35,195 bases of DNA, taken from the NCBI GenBank assembly GCA_018061265.1, contig JAGOUM010000031.1:1-35195 (forward strand). The letters are read 5' to 3'. The notes under the pieces are model-generated. The model saw nothing but the letters and a program-made list of their open reading frames with translations. It searched no databases and was not told where the DNA came from. Source of the DNA: Rhodoferax sp. (lineage in GTDB: Bacteria > Pseudomonadota > Gammaproteobacteria > Burkholderiales > Burkholderiaceae_C). The first letter of the stretch is position 1. Every line of letters begins with the position of its first letter. A program made the position numbers and the translations under genes. Positions 1-8,386 of this stretch are shown here, piece by piece.

Positions 1-108
1 AACGAGTTTTATTTGGTTCGTCATCATATCGATCTGCTGGAGAGCGAACCAGATCAGGAAGGAGAGCTTCGGCTGCTGTATGAACTGGTGGATAAGTTTT
101 CGGCCTGA
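1..108 (+). CDS. C-terminal end of an unidentified protein (partial)
   Basis: The first base begins an open frame of 35 codons that ends at a TGA at 106-108. The readable tail is acidic and helical in character, with residues such as HHIDLLESEPDQEGELRLLY near its end. The start lies outside the window, so neither domain nor family can be assigned. Codon use looks like real coding sequence. It runs in the same direction as the metal genes downstream but is separated from them by nearly 500 bases, so it is probably not in their operon. Confidence 0.5.
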   Translation, partial: NEFYLVRHHIDLLESEPDQEGELRLLYELVDKFSA

Positions 109-602
109 GGACGGCAGTTGCGCAGCGTTAACGGACCTACGGAAATTCGAATTGCCTGCCCGAAACCTGACCTTACCATCAGTAGCCCGAGAGACAGCTT
201 TGTCGCCAAGAGTTGAACCACTATTGGTTAACCTTTTCCGCTCAGCTACGTTCTGTGGCGATGGGCAAGTGGCATGTTACGTAGGGCGTTTTGACTGGCG
301 CACTACTGGCCGTACTGTTTTGTGAGGAGCATCCCGATCATTGATTTAAACTGCAGTTGCGAAGGGCATTGATCAGTGGCAAGTCGATCAAACTGCACTG
401 TTGGCTCGACCACACCGGAAAATGTCGGTGCACATTTGTCATTAGGTCAAGCCAGTCTGTCTATCGCGCAGCGAAGCTGAAATAGTGATGTCAATTCCCA
501 TTGGTTTACCCAACCATCAGCCGCTGAATTTAACCTTGATTAGTGCAACCCGAGGTATTTGCTGAGCGAAGCAGTCAACGCTAAAGCTACTACAATGTTG
601 CA
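109..602. other. Long stretch without a recognisable gene
   Basis: No frame here gives a protein that I recognise. The only long open frame (80-325) begins inside the preceding coding tail and has no family-like motifs. No clear transposon ends, tRNA or strong hairpin was seen. A TACAAT hexamer at 591-596 lies too close to the next start codon to be a convincing -10 box. The stretch may be a decayed junction between the upstream gene and the metal island. Confidence 0.4.
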
Positions 603-956
603 ATGCGTTTTTGGTTGATCGTCTTTTTAGCTATTTTGATGCCGTTGCAGCTCTCATGGGCAGCAACTGGGCGTTATTGTCAGCACGAAAGCGATGTTTC
701 AAGCAAACACGTTGGCCATCACACACACCAACATCAAGTCACTGAACGCACAGATTCCGGTGGCGATTTTGCAAAGTCGATGACAGTCGATATGGATTGC
801 GGCACCTGCCATGCTGGCTGTTCAATGGCTGTCCAAGAATCCAGTGTCGTCAAAAACGTTGTGCTGACTTTGATGTTCTCGTCAGGGCTCAGCGTGCAGT
901 CAAGCCCTGGCCTCGTAGATCGTCCAGAACGGCCACAGTGGGTTGCCCTGATCTGA
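603..956 (+). CDS. czcI: CzcI-like periplasmic heavy-metal resistance protein
   Basis: This 117-residue protein starts with a typical signal peptide (basic MRFW, then a hydrophobic core ending near SWAA at residues 19-22). Directly after it is the ARYCQHE-like start of the mature chain (GRYCQHES), as in CzcI proteins of beta-proteobacterial cobalt-zinc-cadmium efflux loci. A His-rich stretch (HVGHHTHQHQ, about residues 36-46) and a CGTCHAGC cluster further on suggest metal binding in the periplasm. CzcI normally precedes czcCBA and modulates its expression. Here no CzcCBA genes follow, and the next gene is lspA. No good ribosome-binding site is visible. The family call is fairly firm; the role here is inferred. 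Confidence 0.75.
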   Translation: MRFWLIVFLAILMPLQLSWAATGRYCQHESDVSSKHVGHHTHQHQVTERTDSGGDFAKSMTVDMDCGTCHAGCSMAVQESSVVKNVVLTLMFSSGLSVQSSPGLVDRPERPQWVALI

Positions 957-1018
957 CCAGGGCATCGATCTACACATAAGCTTTAAACGCTTCGAGAAAT
1001 CGAGCCCTGTCAATCGCG

Positions 1019-1035
1019 TCAGCATTCAATGCTGA
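1019..1035. repeat. 17-bp perfect palindrome between czcI and lspA
   Basis: TCAGCATT-C-AATGCTGA is a perfect inverted repeat with a single central base, in the gap of about 110 bases between the two genes. A one-base centre makes a poor RNA hairpin, so a protein-binding site is as likely as a weak terminator. Only a short T tract (TTTG) follows it. Confidence 0.35.
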
Positions 1036-1065
1036 TTTGATCAACGGATTTCGGGATTTCTCTTC

Positions 1066-1587
1066 ATGCTTCTTTTCCACTGGCGACAACGCCCGCGTGT
1101 GCTTTGGGTAATTTTGGTCGGGGCACTTATTTTTCTTGATCAACTGACCAAGACTTACTTTGCAAACACGATTGCACTGGGTGAAGCAGTTGTTGTTACG
1201 GACTGGTTCAATTTCGTTCACTTGCTAAACAGAGGTGCCGCCTTTTCATTTCTCGCTAGCGCGGATGGCTGGCAGAGACCATTGTTGATTGGCGTGAGCT
1301 TCCTCGTGATAGTACCTGTAACCCTTGTTTGCATGTACAAAAAAGTGGAGCCCGTTGAACGTTGGATGGGCGGCTTGGTTGTGGCTGGTGGCACAAGCAA
1401 TCTGATCGATCGCATTCAAACTGGCGCGGTAGTGGACTTCCTTGATGTCCATTGGCGTGAATGGCACTGGCCAGCATTCAACTTAGCTGACAGCTACATT
1501 GTCTGTGCCGTAGTCGTGTGGCTCTTGCTATTCAGGAATACCGCGCCTGCGAAAGTAACGTCAACAAAAACCGAGGCGCAAGCATGA
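1066..1587 (+). CDS. lspA: Lipoprotein signal peptidase (signal peptidase II)
   Basis: The protein has 173 residues, close to the usual length of about 165. LspA cleaves the signal peptide from diacylglyceryl-modified prolipoproteins in the inner membrane. Four hydrophobic segments are visible. The family signatures LDQLTKTYF (near residue 24), NFVHLLNRGAAFSFL (49-63), NLIDR (112-116), VVDF and FNLADS are all present. D124 and D142 match the catalytic aspartates. The usual GGAxGNLIDR segment reads GGTSNLIDR, one residue short. The stop codon overlaps the next ATG (ATGA), so it is translated with the dsbB-like gene. Second copies of lspA are common in cadmium/lead resistance loci, and this is probably such an accessory copy. 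Confidence 0.93.
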   Translation: MLLFHWRQRPRVLWVILVGALIFLDQLTKTYFANTIALGEAVVVTDWFNFVHLLNRGAAFSFLASADGWQRPLLIGVSFLVIVPVTLVCMYKKVEPVERWMGGLVVAGGTSNLIDRIQTGAVVDFLDVHWREWHWPAFNLADSYIVCAVVVWLLLFRNTAPAKVTSTKTEAQA

Positions 1588-2000
1588 AGAGCAATTGGCA
1601 CTTGCTTGTCTTCGCATGGCTGATGGCAGCCGCTGCCACGGCAAGCGCTCTTTTCATCGGCGAGGTCATGGGAATGGCACCGTGTGTGCTGTGTTGGTAC
1701 CAACGTATTTTTATGTTCCCCCTAGCTGTCGTGCTAGGTATGGCCTGCTACAGCGATGACCGACGCGGGGCAATTTACGGTCTGGTGCTCGCGTTGGGTG
1801 GGGTCATGGTGGCTGGTTACCACACCTTATTGATTGCCGGTTTTGTATCAAAAGCCTGGATTCCCTGCGGTTCAGGCGTGTCTTGCACCGAACAAAAGCT
1901 GGAAATTCTCAATGGATTGCAGATTCCCTGGCTTTCGCTGACCGCATTTCTCGCCATCACCTTATTGCTTTTCGTATACATCAAGAGGACTTCAAAATGA
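1584..2000 (+). CDS. DsbB/BdbC-like disulfide bond formation membrane protein
   Basis: This 138-residue membrane protein has about four hydrophobic helices. It has the two periplasmic cysteine pairs expected for DsbB/BdbC proteins: C34-x-x-C37 in APCVLCWYQRI, and C95 with C101 in the second loop. Such proteins reoxidise a DsbA-like partner and pass the electrons to quinone. The ATG at 1584 overlaps the lspA stop and is preferred to upstream in-frame starts inside lspA. Its own TGA overlaps the ATG of the DsbA-like gene, so the oxidase and its partner are made together. Confidence 0.9.
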   Translation: MKSNWHLLVFAWLMAAAATASALFIGEVMGMAPCVLCWYQRIFMFPLAVVLGMACYSDDRRGAIYGLVLALGGVMVAGYHTLLIAGFVSKAWIPCGSGVSCTEQKLEILNGLQIPWLSLTAFLAITLLLFVYIKRTSK

Positions 2001-2653
2001 ACTCAAAAAAATTGACTGTCGCAGTTCTGCTGGGCATTGTGGTTGCGCTGTTTTTAGTAGGAATGAATTTCTATCAAAAGCGTGTCCAAAATTCTCAGAT
2101 GGAAAAGGTCAGTAAGGCCGAAAACCGAATGGTTCGTTTCCATTCCCCGACGTTGGGACCAAGTGACGCACCAGTGACTATCGTTGAGTTCTTTGATCCG
2201 GCTTGTGAAACCTGTCGGGACTTCTATCCAATTGTCAAAAATCTGATGAAGCAGTATCCCAACGATGTTCGCTTGGTTCTCAGATACGCCCCATTCCATG
2301 CTGGCTCGGACAAAGTCGTCAAGTTGTTGGAGGCATCCAAGAGACAGGGTAAATACTGGCAAACGCTTGAGGCAATTCTAGCTGCACAGCCGTCGTGGGC
2401 CAGTCATGGCTCGCCCAACCTAGATGTAGCTTATCAAGCTGCTGCCCAGGCGGGTCTGGATATAAAAAAGGCGTTGGATGATGCGCAAGAAGCAGGAACC
2501 GAGGCTGTGTTGAAACAAGACGTTGAGGACCTGACTGCGCTGGAAGTGAAAAAAACCCCAACATTTTTTGTCAATGGCCGTGGATTGCCCAGCTTCGGTC
2601 CCGATCAACTTGCCTCCTTGGTTGCTGAAGAAGTCGCCAAAAACAAGAAATGA
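1997..2653 (+). CDS. DsbA-like thioredoxin-fold thiol oxidoreductase
   Basis: The product has 218 residues. An N-terminal hydrophobic helix (residues 8-23) anchors or exports it, and the thioredoxin-like DsbA/BdbD domain starts near residue 48. The active site is C70-E-T-C73 in FFDPACETCRDFYP. The cis-proline segment is KKTPTFFVNG near the C-terminus. It belongs to the DSBA-like/BdbD group seen with BdbC partners. The start overlaps the stop of the dsbB-like gene by ATGA. The likely job is oxidising cysteines in exported proteins, possibly guarding thiols from thiophilic metals; that role is inference from the neighbours. Confidence 0.9.
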   Translation: MNSKKLTVAVLLGIVVALFLVGMNFYQKRVQNSQMEKVSKAENRMVRFHSPTLGPSDAPVTIVEFFDPACETCRDFYPIVKNLMKQYPNDVRLVLRYAPFHAGSDKVVKLLEASKRQGKYWQTLEAILAAQPSWASHGSPNLDVAYQAAAQAGLDIKKALDDAQEAGTEAVLKQDVEDLTALEVKKTPTFFVNGRGLPSFGPDQLASLVAEEVAKNKK

Positions 2654-2715
2654 CTGACAAGTCCTGCAATTCGCACGTCGCGCATTGGGAAACTTCCCGA
2701 TAAACAAGGAATGAA

Positions 2716-2892
2716 ATGGAACTCGACCTCCGTCGTTTTCAATTGTGGCTGACAAGCGAACTAAAGATTGAGTATGACCGATCTAGTTCATCAGATTTCA
2801 ATACAAGGAAAAGCGCCAACCTGCGAATTGATGAATTGCGAATGGCACAAAAAGTGCTCGATGATTTTTTGAAACTCCATCCATCCCCCTAG
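2716..2892 (+). CDS. Small hypothetical protein (58 aa)
   Basis: This short open frame encodes 58 residues, starting MELDLRRFQLW and ending LHPSP. It is charged and predicted largely helical, without a signal peptide or cysteines. An AAGGA ribosome-binding site sits five bases before the ATG. It occupies most of the gap between the DsbA-like and L,D-transpeptidase genes, on the same strand. I do not recognise the family. The good ribosome-binding site and fitting position support a real gene, but its size leaves doubt. Confidence 0.5.
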   Translation: MELDLRRFQLWLTSELKIEYDRSSSSDFNTRKSANLRIDELRMAQKVLDDFLKLHPSP

Positions 2893-2970
2893 GCGGAAAT
2901 TCGCGAATTTTCATGCGGTGAATCGTTGGCAGCCGCGCTTGCCAACGACAACCACTCCAATCAACTGGTC

Positions 2971-4227
2971 ATGTCCTGTAAACAAAAAAGTAGTCTCTGG
3001 ATAACAGTTTTAGCGCTTGTCTTGGGTGTTTACGCTGATTTTTCAATCAGTGCAACTCAGGAGGTAAAGCTCAAGCCCAAACTCAAGTCAAAGGAAAAGG
3101 CACGCACAACAAATCCTGTTGACGGTGCGGCTGAGGCACGGCTAATTGAAGTCTATCGAATGATCGGTGCAGCAGACAGTCGGAATGCCCTGCGCAAGGC
3201 GGAAAAATTGGTTGGTGACTATCCAAATTTTCAACTGGCACAACTCGTGTATGGCGATTTGCTCGCAGCCCGTTCGAGGCCGCTGCAAAATATCGGGGAC
3301 GTTCCTTCTGATATGGCGAAGATTGGCGCGCAGAATTTGATGGACCTGCGTGCTGAGTCGCAACTACGTCTTGCGGCGATCAAACAAGTCCCGCCACCTG
3401 ATGCTATACCGTCCCAATTCGTATCACTCTCCAGCCGCAATAAACACGCCATTGCAGTTGACACAGAAAAGGCACGTCTTTATCTCTTTGAAAATACAAC
3501 GACAGGGACGCGTCTGCTTGCCAACTACTATATTTCAGTCGGAAAAGCCGGGGTTGGAAAAACGGTGGAGGGCGACCAGCGAACGCCGCTGGGTGTCTAC
3601 TTCATCACCAGTAACCTTGACCCCAAGACCCTGAAGGACTTGTATGGATCAGGTGCATTGCCCATCAATTACCCCAACGTTCTAGATCTGCGGCGCGGAA
3701 AAACTGGTGGTGGCATATGGTTGCACGGCACACCTTCGAGTCAATTTTCCAGGGCACCTCAGGCCACAGACGGTTGTGTCGCCGTCGCCAATCCTGATCT
3801 GGAGCGAATCATCAGGACAGTGGAAATTCGGACTACCCCCATGCTCATTGGGAAAAATTTGAGCTGGGTTCGGCCCGACAAGTTGGCCAGTCAAAAGAAG
3901 CAATTTTCAGAGACCTTGCAAACGTGGACCAACGCCAAAAGAAACGGACGCGAAAACGAACTTTTGCAGTTCTATGCCAGTGACTTTAGCGCAGACGGCA
4001 AGGACTTGAATTCATTCAGCATGAGTCTACGTGCTGAACTAAAAAAGCCGGGCAGCAAGCCAGCGAGTCTTAAAGACATCTCGCTGATTCGGTGGTCGGA
4101 CGAAGCAGACACTATGGTTGCCACCTTTGGTGAAATCCCAGACGGCGAAAAGGTAGGGCGCACCGTTCGTCAGTATTGGCAGCACCGGCCAGGGGGCTGG
4201 AAGATCATTTACGAGGGACTGGTTTGA
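2971..4227 (+). CDS. L,D-transpeptidase (YkuD domain) with C-terminal NTF2-like domain
   Basis: About 418 residues from the ATG at 2971. A signal peptide follows the start (SLWITVLALVLGVYADFSISA). A helical region (roughly residues 50-130) precedes the YkuD catalytic domain. Its signature is IWLHGT followed by ATDGCVAV at roughly residues 248-272, with the His and the Cys nucleophile intact. The C-terminal part (roughly 300-418, ending QYWQHRPGGWKIIYEGLV) looks like the SnoaL/NTF2-like domain found in Cds6-type L,D-transpeptidases. Such enzymes form 3-3 peptidoglycan cross-links or attach proteins to the wall. In-frame TTG starts upstream (such as 2926) are possible but less likely, since they place 15 residues before the signal peptide. 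Confidence 0.9.
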   Translation: MSCKQKSSLWITVLALVLGVYADFSISATQEVKLKPKLKSKEKARTTNPVDGAAEARLIEVYRMIGAADSRNALRKAEKLVGDYPNFQLAQLVYGDLLAARSRPLQNIGDVPSDMAKIGAQNLMDLRAESQLRLAAIKQVPPPDAIPSQFVSLSSRNKHAIAVDTEKARLYLFENTTTGTRLLANYYISVGKAGVGKTVEGDQRTPLGVYFITSNLDPKTLKDLYGSGALPINYPNVLDLRRGKTGGGIWLHGTPSSQFSRAPQATDGCVAVANPDLERIIRTVEIRTTPMLIGKNLSWVRPDKLASQKKQFSETLQTWTNAKRNGRENELLQFYASDFSADGKDLNSFSMSLRAELKKPGSKPASLKDISLIRWSDEADTMVATFGEIPDGEKVGRTVRQYWQHRPGGWKIIYEGLV

Positions 4228-4283
4228 TGACAAATAGTTCACGAAACCACAAGTATCTTTAACACCACCTAGAAAGTAAAAAT

Positions 4284-4736
4284 ATGAAAAACCCCCGTAT
4301 CGCAGTTGCACTTTTGGCAGCTTGTTTAACTATGTCGATGTCAGCCAGTCAAGCGCAAGTTGTCGTCACCGGAGCATGGGTGCGCGCTACGGTTCCCAAT
4401 CAACAAGCGACAGGTGCATTCATGCAGCTTCTGTCCAAAAAGGACACTACGTTAGTCTCAGCGCGTTCCGACATCGCTGGAATTGTAGAAGTCCATGAAA
4501 TGAAAATGGAGAACGATGTCATGCGAATGCGCGCAGTTGACGGGCTAAAGCTGCCAGCAAATCAGCCAGTGGAACTCAAGTCGGGCGGATACCACCTAAT
4601 GATGATGGACCTCAAGAAACAGCTGAAGGTCGGTACAGAAGAGCAAATCACATTGGTTTTCAAAAATGCCAAAGGTGACAGTGAAACGACTTATGTTCAC
4701 GCACCTGTCGCATTGACACAACCGAAGCGGAAGTGA
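4284..4736 (+). CDS. PCu(A)C-type periplasmic copper chaperone
   Basis: The protein has 150 residues with a signal peptide ending at ASQA (about residue 24) and the start AWVRATVPNQ typical of the family. The copper motif H-x10-M-x21-H-x-M is complete: H71, M82, H104 and M106. PCu(A)C proteins bind Cu(I) in the periplasm and deliver it to the CuA or CuB site of cytochrome oxidase or to other copper proteins. It sits downstream of the L,D-transpeptidase and ends a few bases before the convergent cadR. No SCO partner is nearby, so a role in metal tolerance rather than oxidase assembly is possible. Confidence 0.92.
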   Translation: MKNPRIAVALLAACLTMSMSASQAQVVVTGAWVRATVPNQQATGAFMQLLSKKDTTLVSARSDIAGIVEVHEMKMENDVMRMRAVDGLKLPANQPVELKSGGYHLMMMDLKKQLKVGTEEQITLVFKNAKGDSETTYVHAPVALTQPKRK

Positions 4737-4739
4737 AGG

Positions 4740-5216
4740 TCAACCGTGGGATTTTCGAGTCTTGACACCCGGATGCGCACCATGCACATGACCAGCCATG
4801 TCGGATGAAGTCGTTTGTTTTTGCGCCATGACATTGAGTTCATTGAGAATTCCACAGTGCTCAGCATCCTGCGCGCTACGACATGTCTCACGAAGCGCTT
4901 TGAGCTGCTTTTCCAATTGTCGTAGTTCTTTGACCCGAAGCGCCACGTGCCCTATGTGTTCATCCAAAAGCGCGTTGACTTCGCCGCAATTTTCGGTTGG
5001 TGCATCCCTGAAACGAAGCAAAACACGGATTTCATCAAGGGTCATGTCCAGACTGCGGCAGTGGCGAATGAACGACAAGCGCTGTCCGTGCGATTCGTCG
5101 TAGACGCGGTAGTTTCCTTCCGACCGCTTGGTGTGTGGCAACAAGCCCTCGCGCTCGTAGTGGCGAATGGTCTCCACTTGTACACCCGTCATATTGGCTA
5201 ATTCACCGATTTTCAT
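4740..5216 (-). CDS. cadR: Cd(II)/Pb(II)-responsive MerR-family regulator (CadR/PbrR type)
   Basis: About 158 residues from the MKIGELA start typical of the family; a start four codons upstream is also open. The N-terminal MerR winged helix (residues 1-70) has ETIRHYEREGLLP. A long dimerisation helix and the metal site follow. C77, C112 and C121 sit where CadR and PbrR bind Cd(II) or Pb(II), and a His-containing tail (HVHGAH) resembles the His-rich tail of CadR. It is divergent from cadA across a short promoter region and should activate cadA by untwisting the 19-bp-spaced promoter. Cadmium versus lead preference cannot be read from the sequence alone. Confidence 0.93.
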   Translation of the reverse strand: MKIGELANMTGVQVETIRHYEREGLLPHTKRSEGNYRVYDESHGQRLSFIRHCRSLDMTLDEIRVLLRFRDAPTENCGEVNALLDEHIGHVALRVKELRQLEKQLKALRETCRSAQDAEHCGILNELNVMAQKQTTSSDMAGHVHGAHPGVKTRKSHG

Positions 5217-5234
5217 GTCTGCAATCATAACCGC

Positions 5235-5265
5235 TTGACTCTTTAGTGGCTACAGGGTTTCTAAT
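5235..5265 (+). promoter_or_regulatory. MerR-type cadA promoter and CadR operator
   Basis: TTGACT (5235-5240) and TCTAAT (5260-5265) are separated by 19 bases, the overlong spacing that MerR-family activators correct. Between them lies the dyad ACTCTTTAG-TGG-CTACAGGGT (5238-5258), whose half-sites agree at seven of nine positions. It closely resembles known CadR/PbrR operators. The site lies between the divergent cadR and cadA starts and can serve both. Confidence 0.85.
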
Positions 5266-5288
5266 TGCCTCTCAATCAGGAATTGACA

Positions 5289-7565
5289 ATGAACACGACG
5301 CCTTCAAAACCATCATCCACGTCTACATGCGGATGCACAAATGCATGTGCATCCTCAATTTTGGACTCGTCTCAGGCATTGCCGCAAAGTGAAATAGCAG
5401 GCGTTCCTGTTTTTCGAATTCCAACCATGGATTGCGCCTCTGAGGAGGGGGAAATTCGCCATGCAGTGGCCAACATTCCTGGTGTGCGCAGCCTTCAGTT
5501 TCAACTTGCGGCACGGACGCTTTCGATTGATGCCGAGGCTGAATCATTGCCACTCGTTTTGGCTGCGATTCGCAAAGCAGGATTCAAGCCTGCGCCACTA
5601 AGCAGCAATGCGCCTGACTCGGGTGCGCATGGTCACGATCACGGACATGAAGCGCATGATCATGATCACAACGATGCCAGCTTTCCAAGCGGAATTCAAA
5701 AATATGCGCTGGCTCTAGCACTTGCAGTCGGTGCGGAGTCCATTGCGTTCTTTGCTCCGGATACACGCATTTTCCAAGGTCTGGGAATGGTGCTTTCTGT
5801 TGGTGCAATTGCACTTGCTGGTTTCTCCACATATGTCAAGGGCCTGGCCGCTCTGCGAAATTTTCGACTCAATATCAACGCATTGATGACCGTCGCGGTC
5901 ACCGGTGCATTTCTGATCGGTCAGTGGCCCGAGGCCGCCATGGTCATGGCACTCTTTGCCATCGCTGAAATGATTGAAGCGCGTGCAGTGGACAGGGCCA
6001 GAGGTGCCATCAAGAGCCTGCTGGATCTGACCCCTGAGACTGCTGAGATTCGTCAGTCCGATGGGTCGTGGCAAATTGTTCCGGTGAGTGGTGTAGTGCT
6101 GGACGCTGTTGTGCGCATCAAACCTGGTGCGCGTATTCCTGTTGACGGGGTTATTGCCATAGGCAATACATCCGTAGATCAAGCGTCAGTTACGGGTGAG
6201 AGCATTCCGGTGGACAAGGCTCCAGGTGATGCCGTATTTGCCGGGACCATCAACGCCACAGCCACCATTGAAGTGCGCGTAACCGCCTTGCCAAGTAACT
6301 CAGTGCTTTCCCGCATCATCCACGCGGTAGAACAGGCGCAAGGTTCTCGCGCGCCCACTCAGCAGTTCGTTGACAAATTTGCAGCCATCTACACACCTGC
6401 CGTTTTCGTTCTGGCTTTGGGAGTCGCAATATTCACGCCCTGGCTCATGGATTGGACTTGGGCTCAAGCCATCTACAAGGCGTTGGTTCTGCTGGTGATC
6501 GCATGCCCATGTGCTTTGGTAATTTCTACACCGGTTACGGTGGTAAGTGGTCTGGCAGCAGCTGCAAGGCGTGGCATTTTGATTAAGGGTGGTGTGCACC
6601 TTGAGGGTGCTCGAAAGATCAAAGTAGTGGCTCTGGACAAGACGGGAACAATCACCGAGGGCAAGCCTGTCTTGGTGGATTCGGAGTTTGTCACATCAGA
6701 CGTACCTGAGTGGCAAGTCTTGAGGTGGGCAGCCGGCCTTTCTGCACATTCTGATCACCCGGTTTCCAAGGCCATCGCGAAGAGTCTTGATCCTGGAAAT
6801 AGTGTTCTTCAGGATTTCAAGGTGGTTGCCGGAAGGGGGGTAGAAGCCCTTGTGGATGGGCAAATGTTGATACTTGGCAACCACCGCTTGATTGAAGATC
6901 GGAAACTGTGTAGCAGCAGTATCGAAGCACGATTGGCGGAACATGAAGCGCTGGGCCGCACCGTCACCATGTTGGCATCGCAAACCCAGGTGTTGGCTAT
7001 TTTTGCTGTAGCCGACACCATCAAAGAAACGTCACGAGAAGCTTTGGCCCAATTGCACGCACTGGGTGTCACTTCCGTCATGCTAACGGGTGACAACGAG
7101 GCAACCGCAAATACCATTGCCAAGCAGGCTGGCATTGATGATGCGCGTGGAAACTTGCTGCCAGAAGACAAACTGACTGCTATCGAAGAGCTTCAAAAAC
7201 GATACGGTTTGACTGCAATGACCGGCGACGGCATTAATGATGCGCCTGCATTGGCGCGTTCTGACATTGGTTTTGCCATGGGTGTGGCGGGCACAGATAC
7301 GGCCATGGAGGCCGCCGATGTGGTCATCATGAACGATGACTTACGGCGTATCCCAGAGACCATTGTGTTATCGCGCAAAACGCAAGCCATTCTTTGGCAG
7401 AACATTACCTTGGCTCTTGGCATCAAGGCGGTTTTTTTGGTGCTGGCATTGTTCAATGGCGCATCGATGTGGATGGCAGTGTTTGCGGATATGGGCGCAA
7501 GTCTATTGGTTGTTTTTAATGGCCTGCGTTTGCTGCGGGTGAATCTGGATGAGAAAACAATATGA
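5289..7565 (+). CDS. cadA: Cd/Zn/Pb-exporting P1B-type ATPase
   Basis: The pump has 758 residues from the ATG at 5289, which follows CAGGAA. A Cys-containing leader (CGCTNAC) comes first. The heavy-metal-associated domain then carries an unusual MDCASEE site instead of GMTCxxC. A His/Asp-rich linker (HGHDHGHEAHDHDH, around residue 115-130) and eight membrane helices follow. The transport motif CPC is near residue 406, TGES near 302, the phosphorylated Asp in DKTGT at 450, the SDHPVSKA motif of P1B pumps after it, and GDGINDAP near 646. It exports divalent soft metals from the cytosol. The TGA overlaps the ATG of the next gene. Confidence 0.95.
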   Translation: MNTTPSKPSSTSTCGCTNACASSILDSSQALPQSEIAGVPVFRIPTMDCASEEGEIRHAVANIPGVRSLQFQLAARTLSIDAEAESLPLVLAAIRKAGFKPAPLSSNAPDSGAHGHDHGHEAHDHDHNDASFPSGIQKYALALALAVGAESIAFFAPDTRIFQGLGMVLSVGAIALAGFSTYVKGLAALRNFRLNINALMTVAVTGAFLIGQWPEAAMVMALFAIAEMIEARAVDRARGAIKSLLDLTPETAEIRQSDGSWQIVPVSGVVLDAVVRIKPGARIPVDGVIAIGNTSVDQASVTGESIPVDKAPGDAVFAGTINATATIEVRVTALPSNSVLSRIIHAVEQAQGSRAPTQQFVDKFAAIYTPAVFVLALGVAIFTPWLMDWTWAQAIYKALVLLVIACPCALVISTPVTVVSGLAAAARRGILIKGGVHLEGARKIKVVALDKTGTITEGKPVLVDSEFVTSDVPEWQVLRWAAGLSAHSDHPVSKAIAKSLDPGNSVLQDFKVVAGRGVEALVDGQMLILGNHRLIEDRKLCSSSIEARLAEHEALGRTVTMLASQTQVLAIFAVADTIKETSREALAQLHALGVTSVMLTGDNEATANTIAKQAGIDDARGNLLPEDKLTAIEELQKRYGLTAMTGDGINDAPALARSDIGFAMGVAGTDTAMEAADVVIMNDDLRRIPETIVLSRKTQAILWQNITLALGIKAVFLVLALFNGASMWMAVFADMGASLLVVFNGLRLLRVNLDEKTI

Positions 7566-8311
7566 GATTACCAACTTTTCAGTCAGTAGGTACTCATGCA
7601 CTTCCGGCGGAGCTGACCAAACCAACCGACTTGCTGGACTTCAAGAGTCCTCAAATACAACAGTTGATCTTGGAACGCGGATGGCAGGCTTTGCCTGAGT
7701 TTGAACGCATAGGTGCAATCTACGATTTCGTTCGCAATGAAATCAAATTTGGATACAACGAGTCTGACAATCTTCCGGCGTCAAGTGTGTTGATCGATGG
7801 CATTGGCCAGTGCAACACCAAAGGAACGCTATTGATGGCACTCCTCAGAGCGAACGGTATCCCCTGCCGTTTACATGGGTTCACTATTAATAAATCGCTG
7901 CAAAAGGGCGCAATCACTGGATGGGCCTATGTTTTGGCCCCCAAATCCATCATTCACAGTTGGGTTGAAATCTTGTTTGAAGGCAGGTGGGTGAATCTTG
8001 AAGGGTTCATTCTTGATGAGAGCTACCTCATTGCGCTGCAACAAAAATACCCTACTGCGCAAGAGTTCTGTGGGTTTGGCGCTGCCGTTGCCGATTTACG
8101 CGACCCGCCCGTTCGATGGAAGGGGACTGACACCTACATTCAAAAAGAGGGGATTAATGCTGATTTTGGTATTTTCAACTCACCTGATGATTTTTATCGC
8201 AAGCACGGCACCAACCTATCGGGCTTAAAGAAATGGGTGTTTGAAACCGTGGTGCGTGCCCAGATGAACCGCAATGTTGAGCGGATTCGTAAACTGAAAC
8301 TGGAGTGTTGA
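7562..8311 (+). CDS. Transglutaminase-like cysteine protease-fold protein
   Basis: The protein has 249 residues with a transglutaminase-like core. The nucleophile region is GIGQCNTKGTLLMALLRA (Cys84). The His is in IHSWVEI (His132), and the third position falls in WVNLEG (Asn145 or Glu147 in place of the common Asp). No signal peptide is seen. Proteins of this fold act as peptidases or transferases; the substrate here is unknown. It overlaps cadA by ATGA and so is probably co-expressed with the metal pump under CadR control. Confidence 0.8.
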   Translation: MRLPTFQSVGTHALPAELTKPTDLLDFKSPQIQQLILERGWQALPEFERIGAIYDFVRNEIKFGYNESDNLPASSVLIDGIGQCNTKGTLLMALLRANGIPCRLHGFTINKSLQKGAITGWAYVLAPKSIIHSWVEILFEGRWVNLEGFILDESYLIALQQKYPTAQEFCGFGAAVADLRDPPVRWKGTDTYIQKEGINADFGIFNSPDDFYRKHGTNLSGLKKWVFETVVRAQMNRNVERIRKLKLEC

Positions 8312-8386
8312 ATCATGAAAAAACCTGTGATTTCTTTCGAAATACTCTTTGTTCCGTTGATTCTTTAGGTGTTGATTTCACGCAAC

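Noticed and set aside
5641-5680. His/Asp-coding repeat in cadA as a nucleotide repeat or CRISPR-like array
   Set aside because: The CATGATCA-like periodicity is explained by alternating His and Asp codons of the metal-binding linker, without spacers.
5715-6182. 155-codon minus-strand frame inside cadA
   Set aside because: It is a shadow of cadA, which is fully supported by motifs along its whole length.
8314-8367. 17-codon frame between the transglutaminase-like and DUF1624 genes (MKKPVISFEILF)
   Set aside because: It is very short, lacks a convincing ribosome-binding site and does not overlap the next start, so it was not called as a gene.
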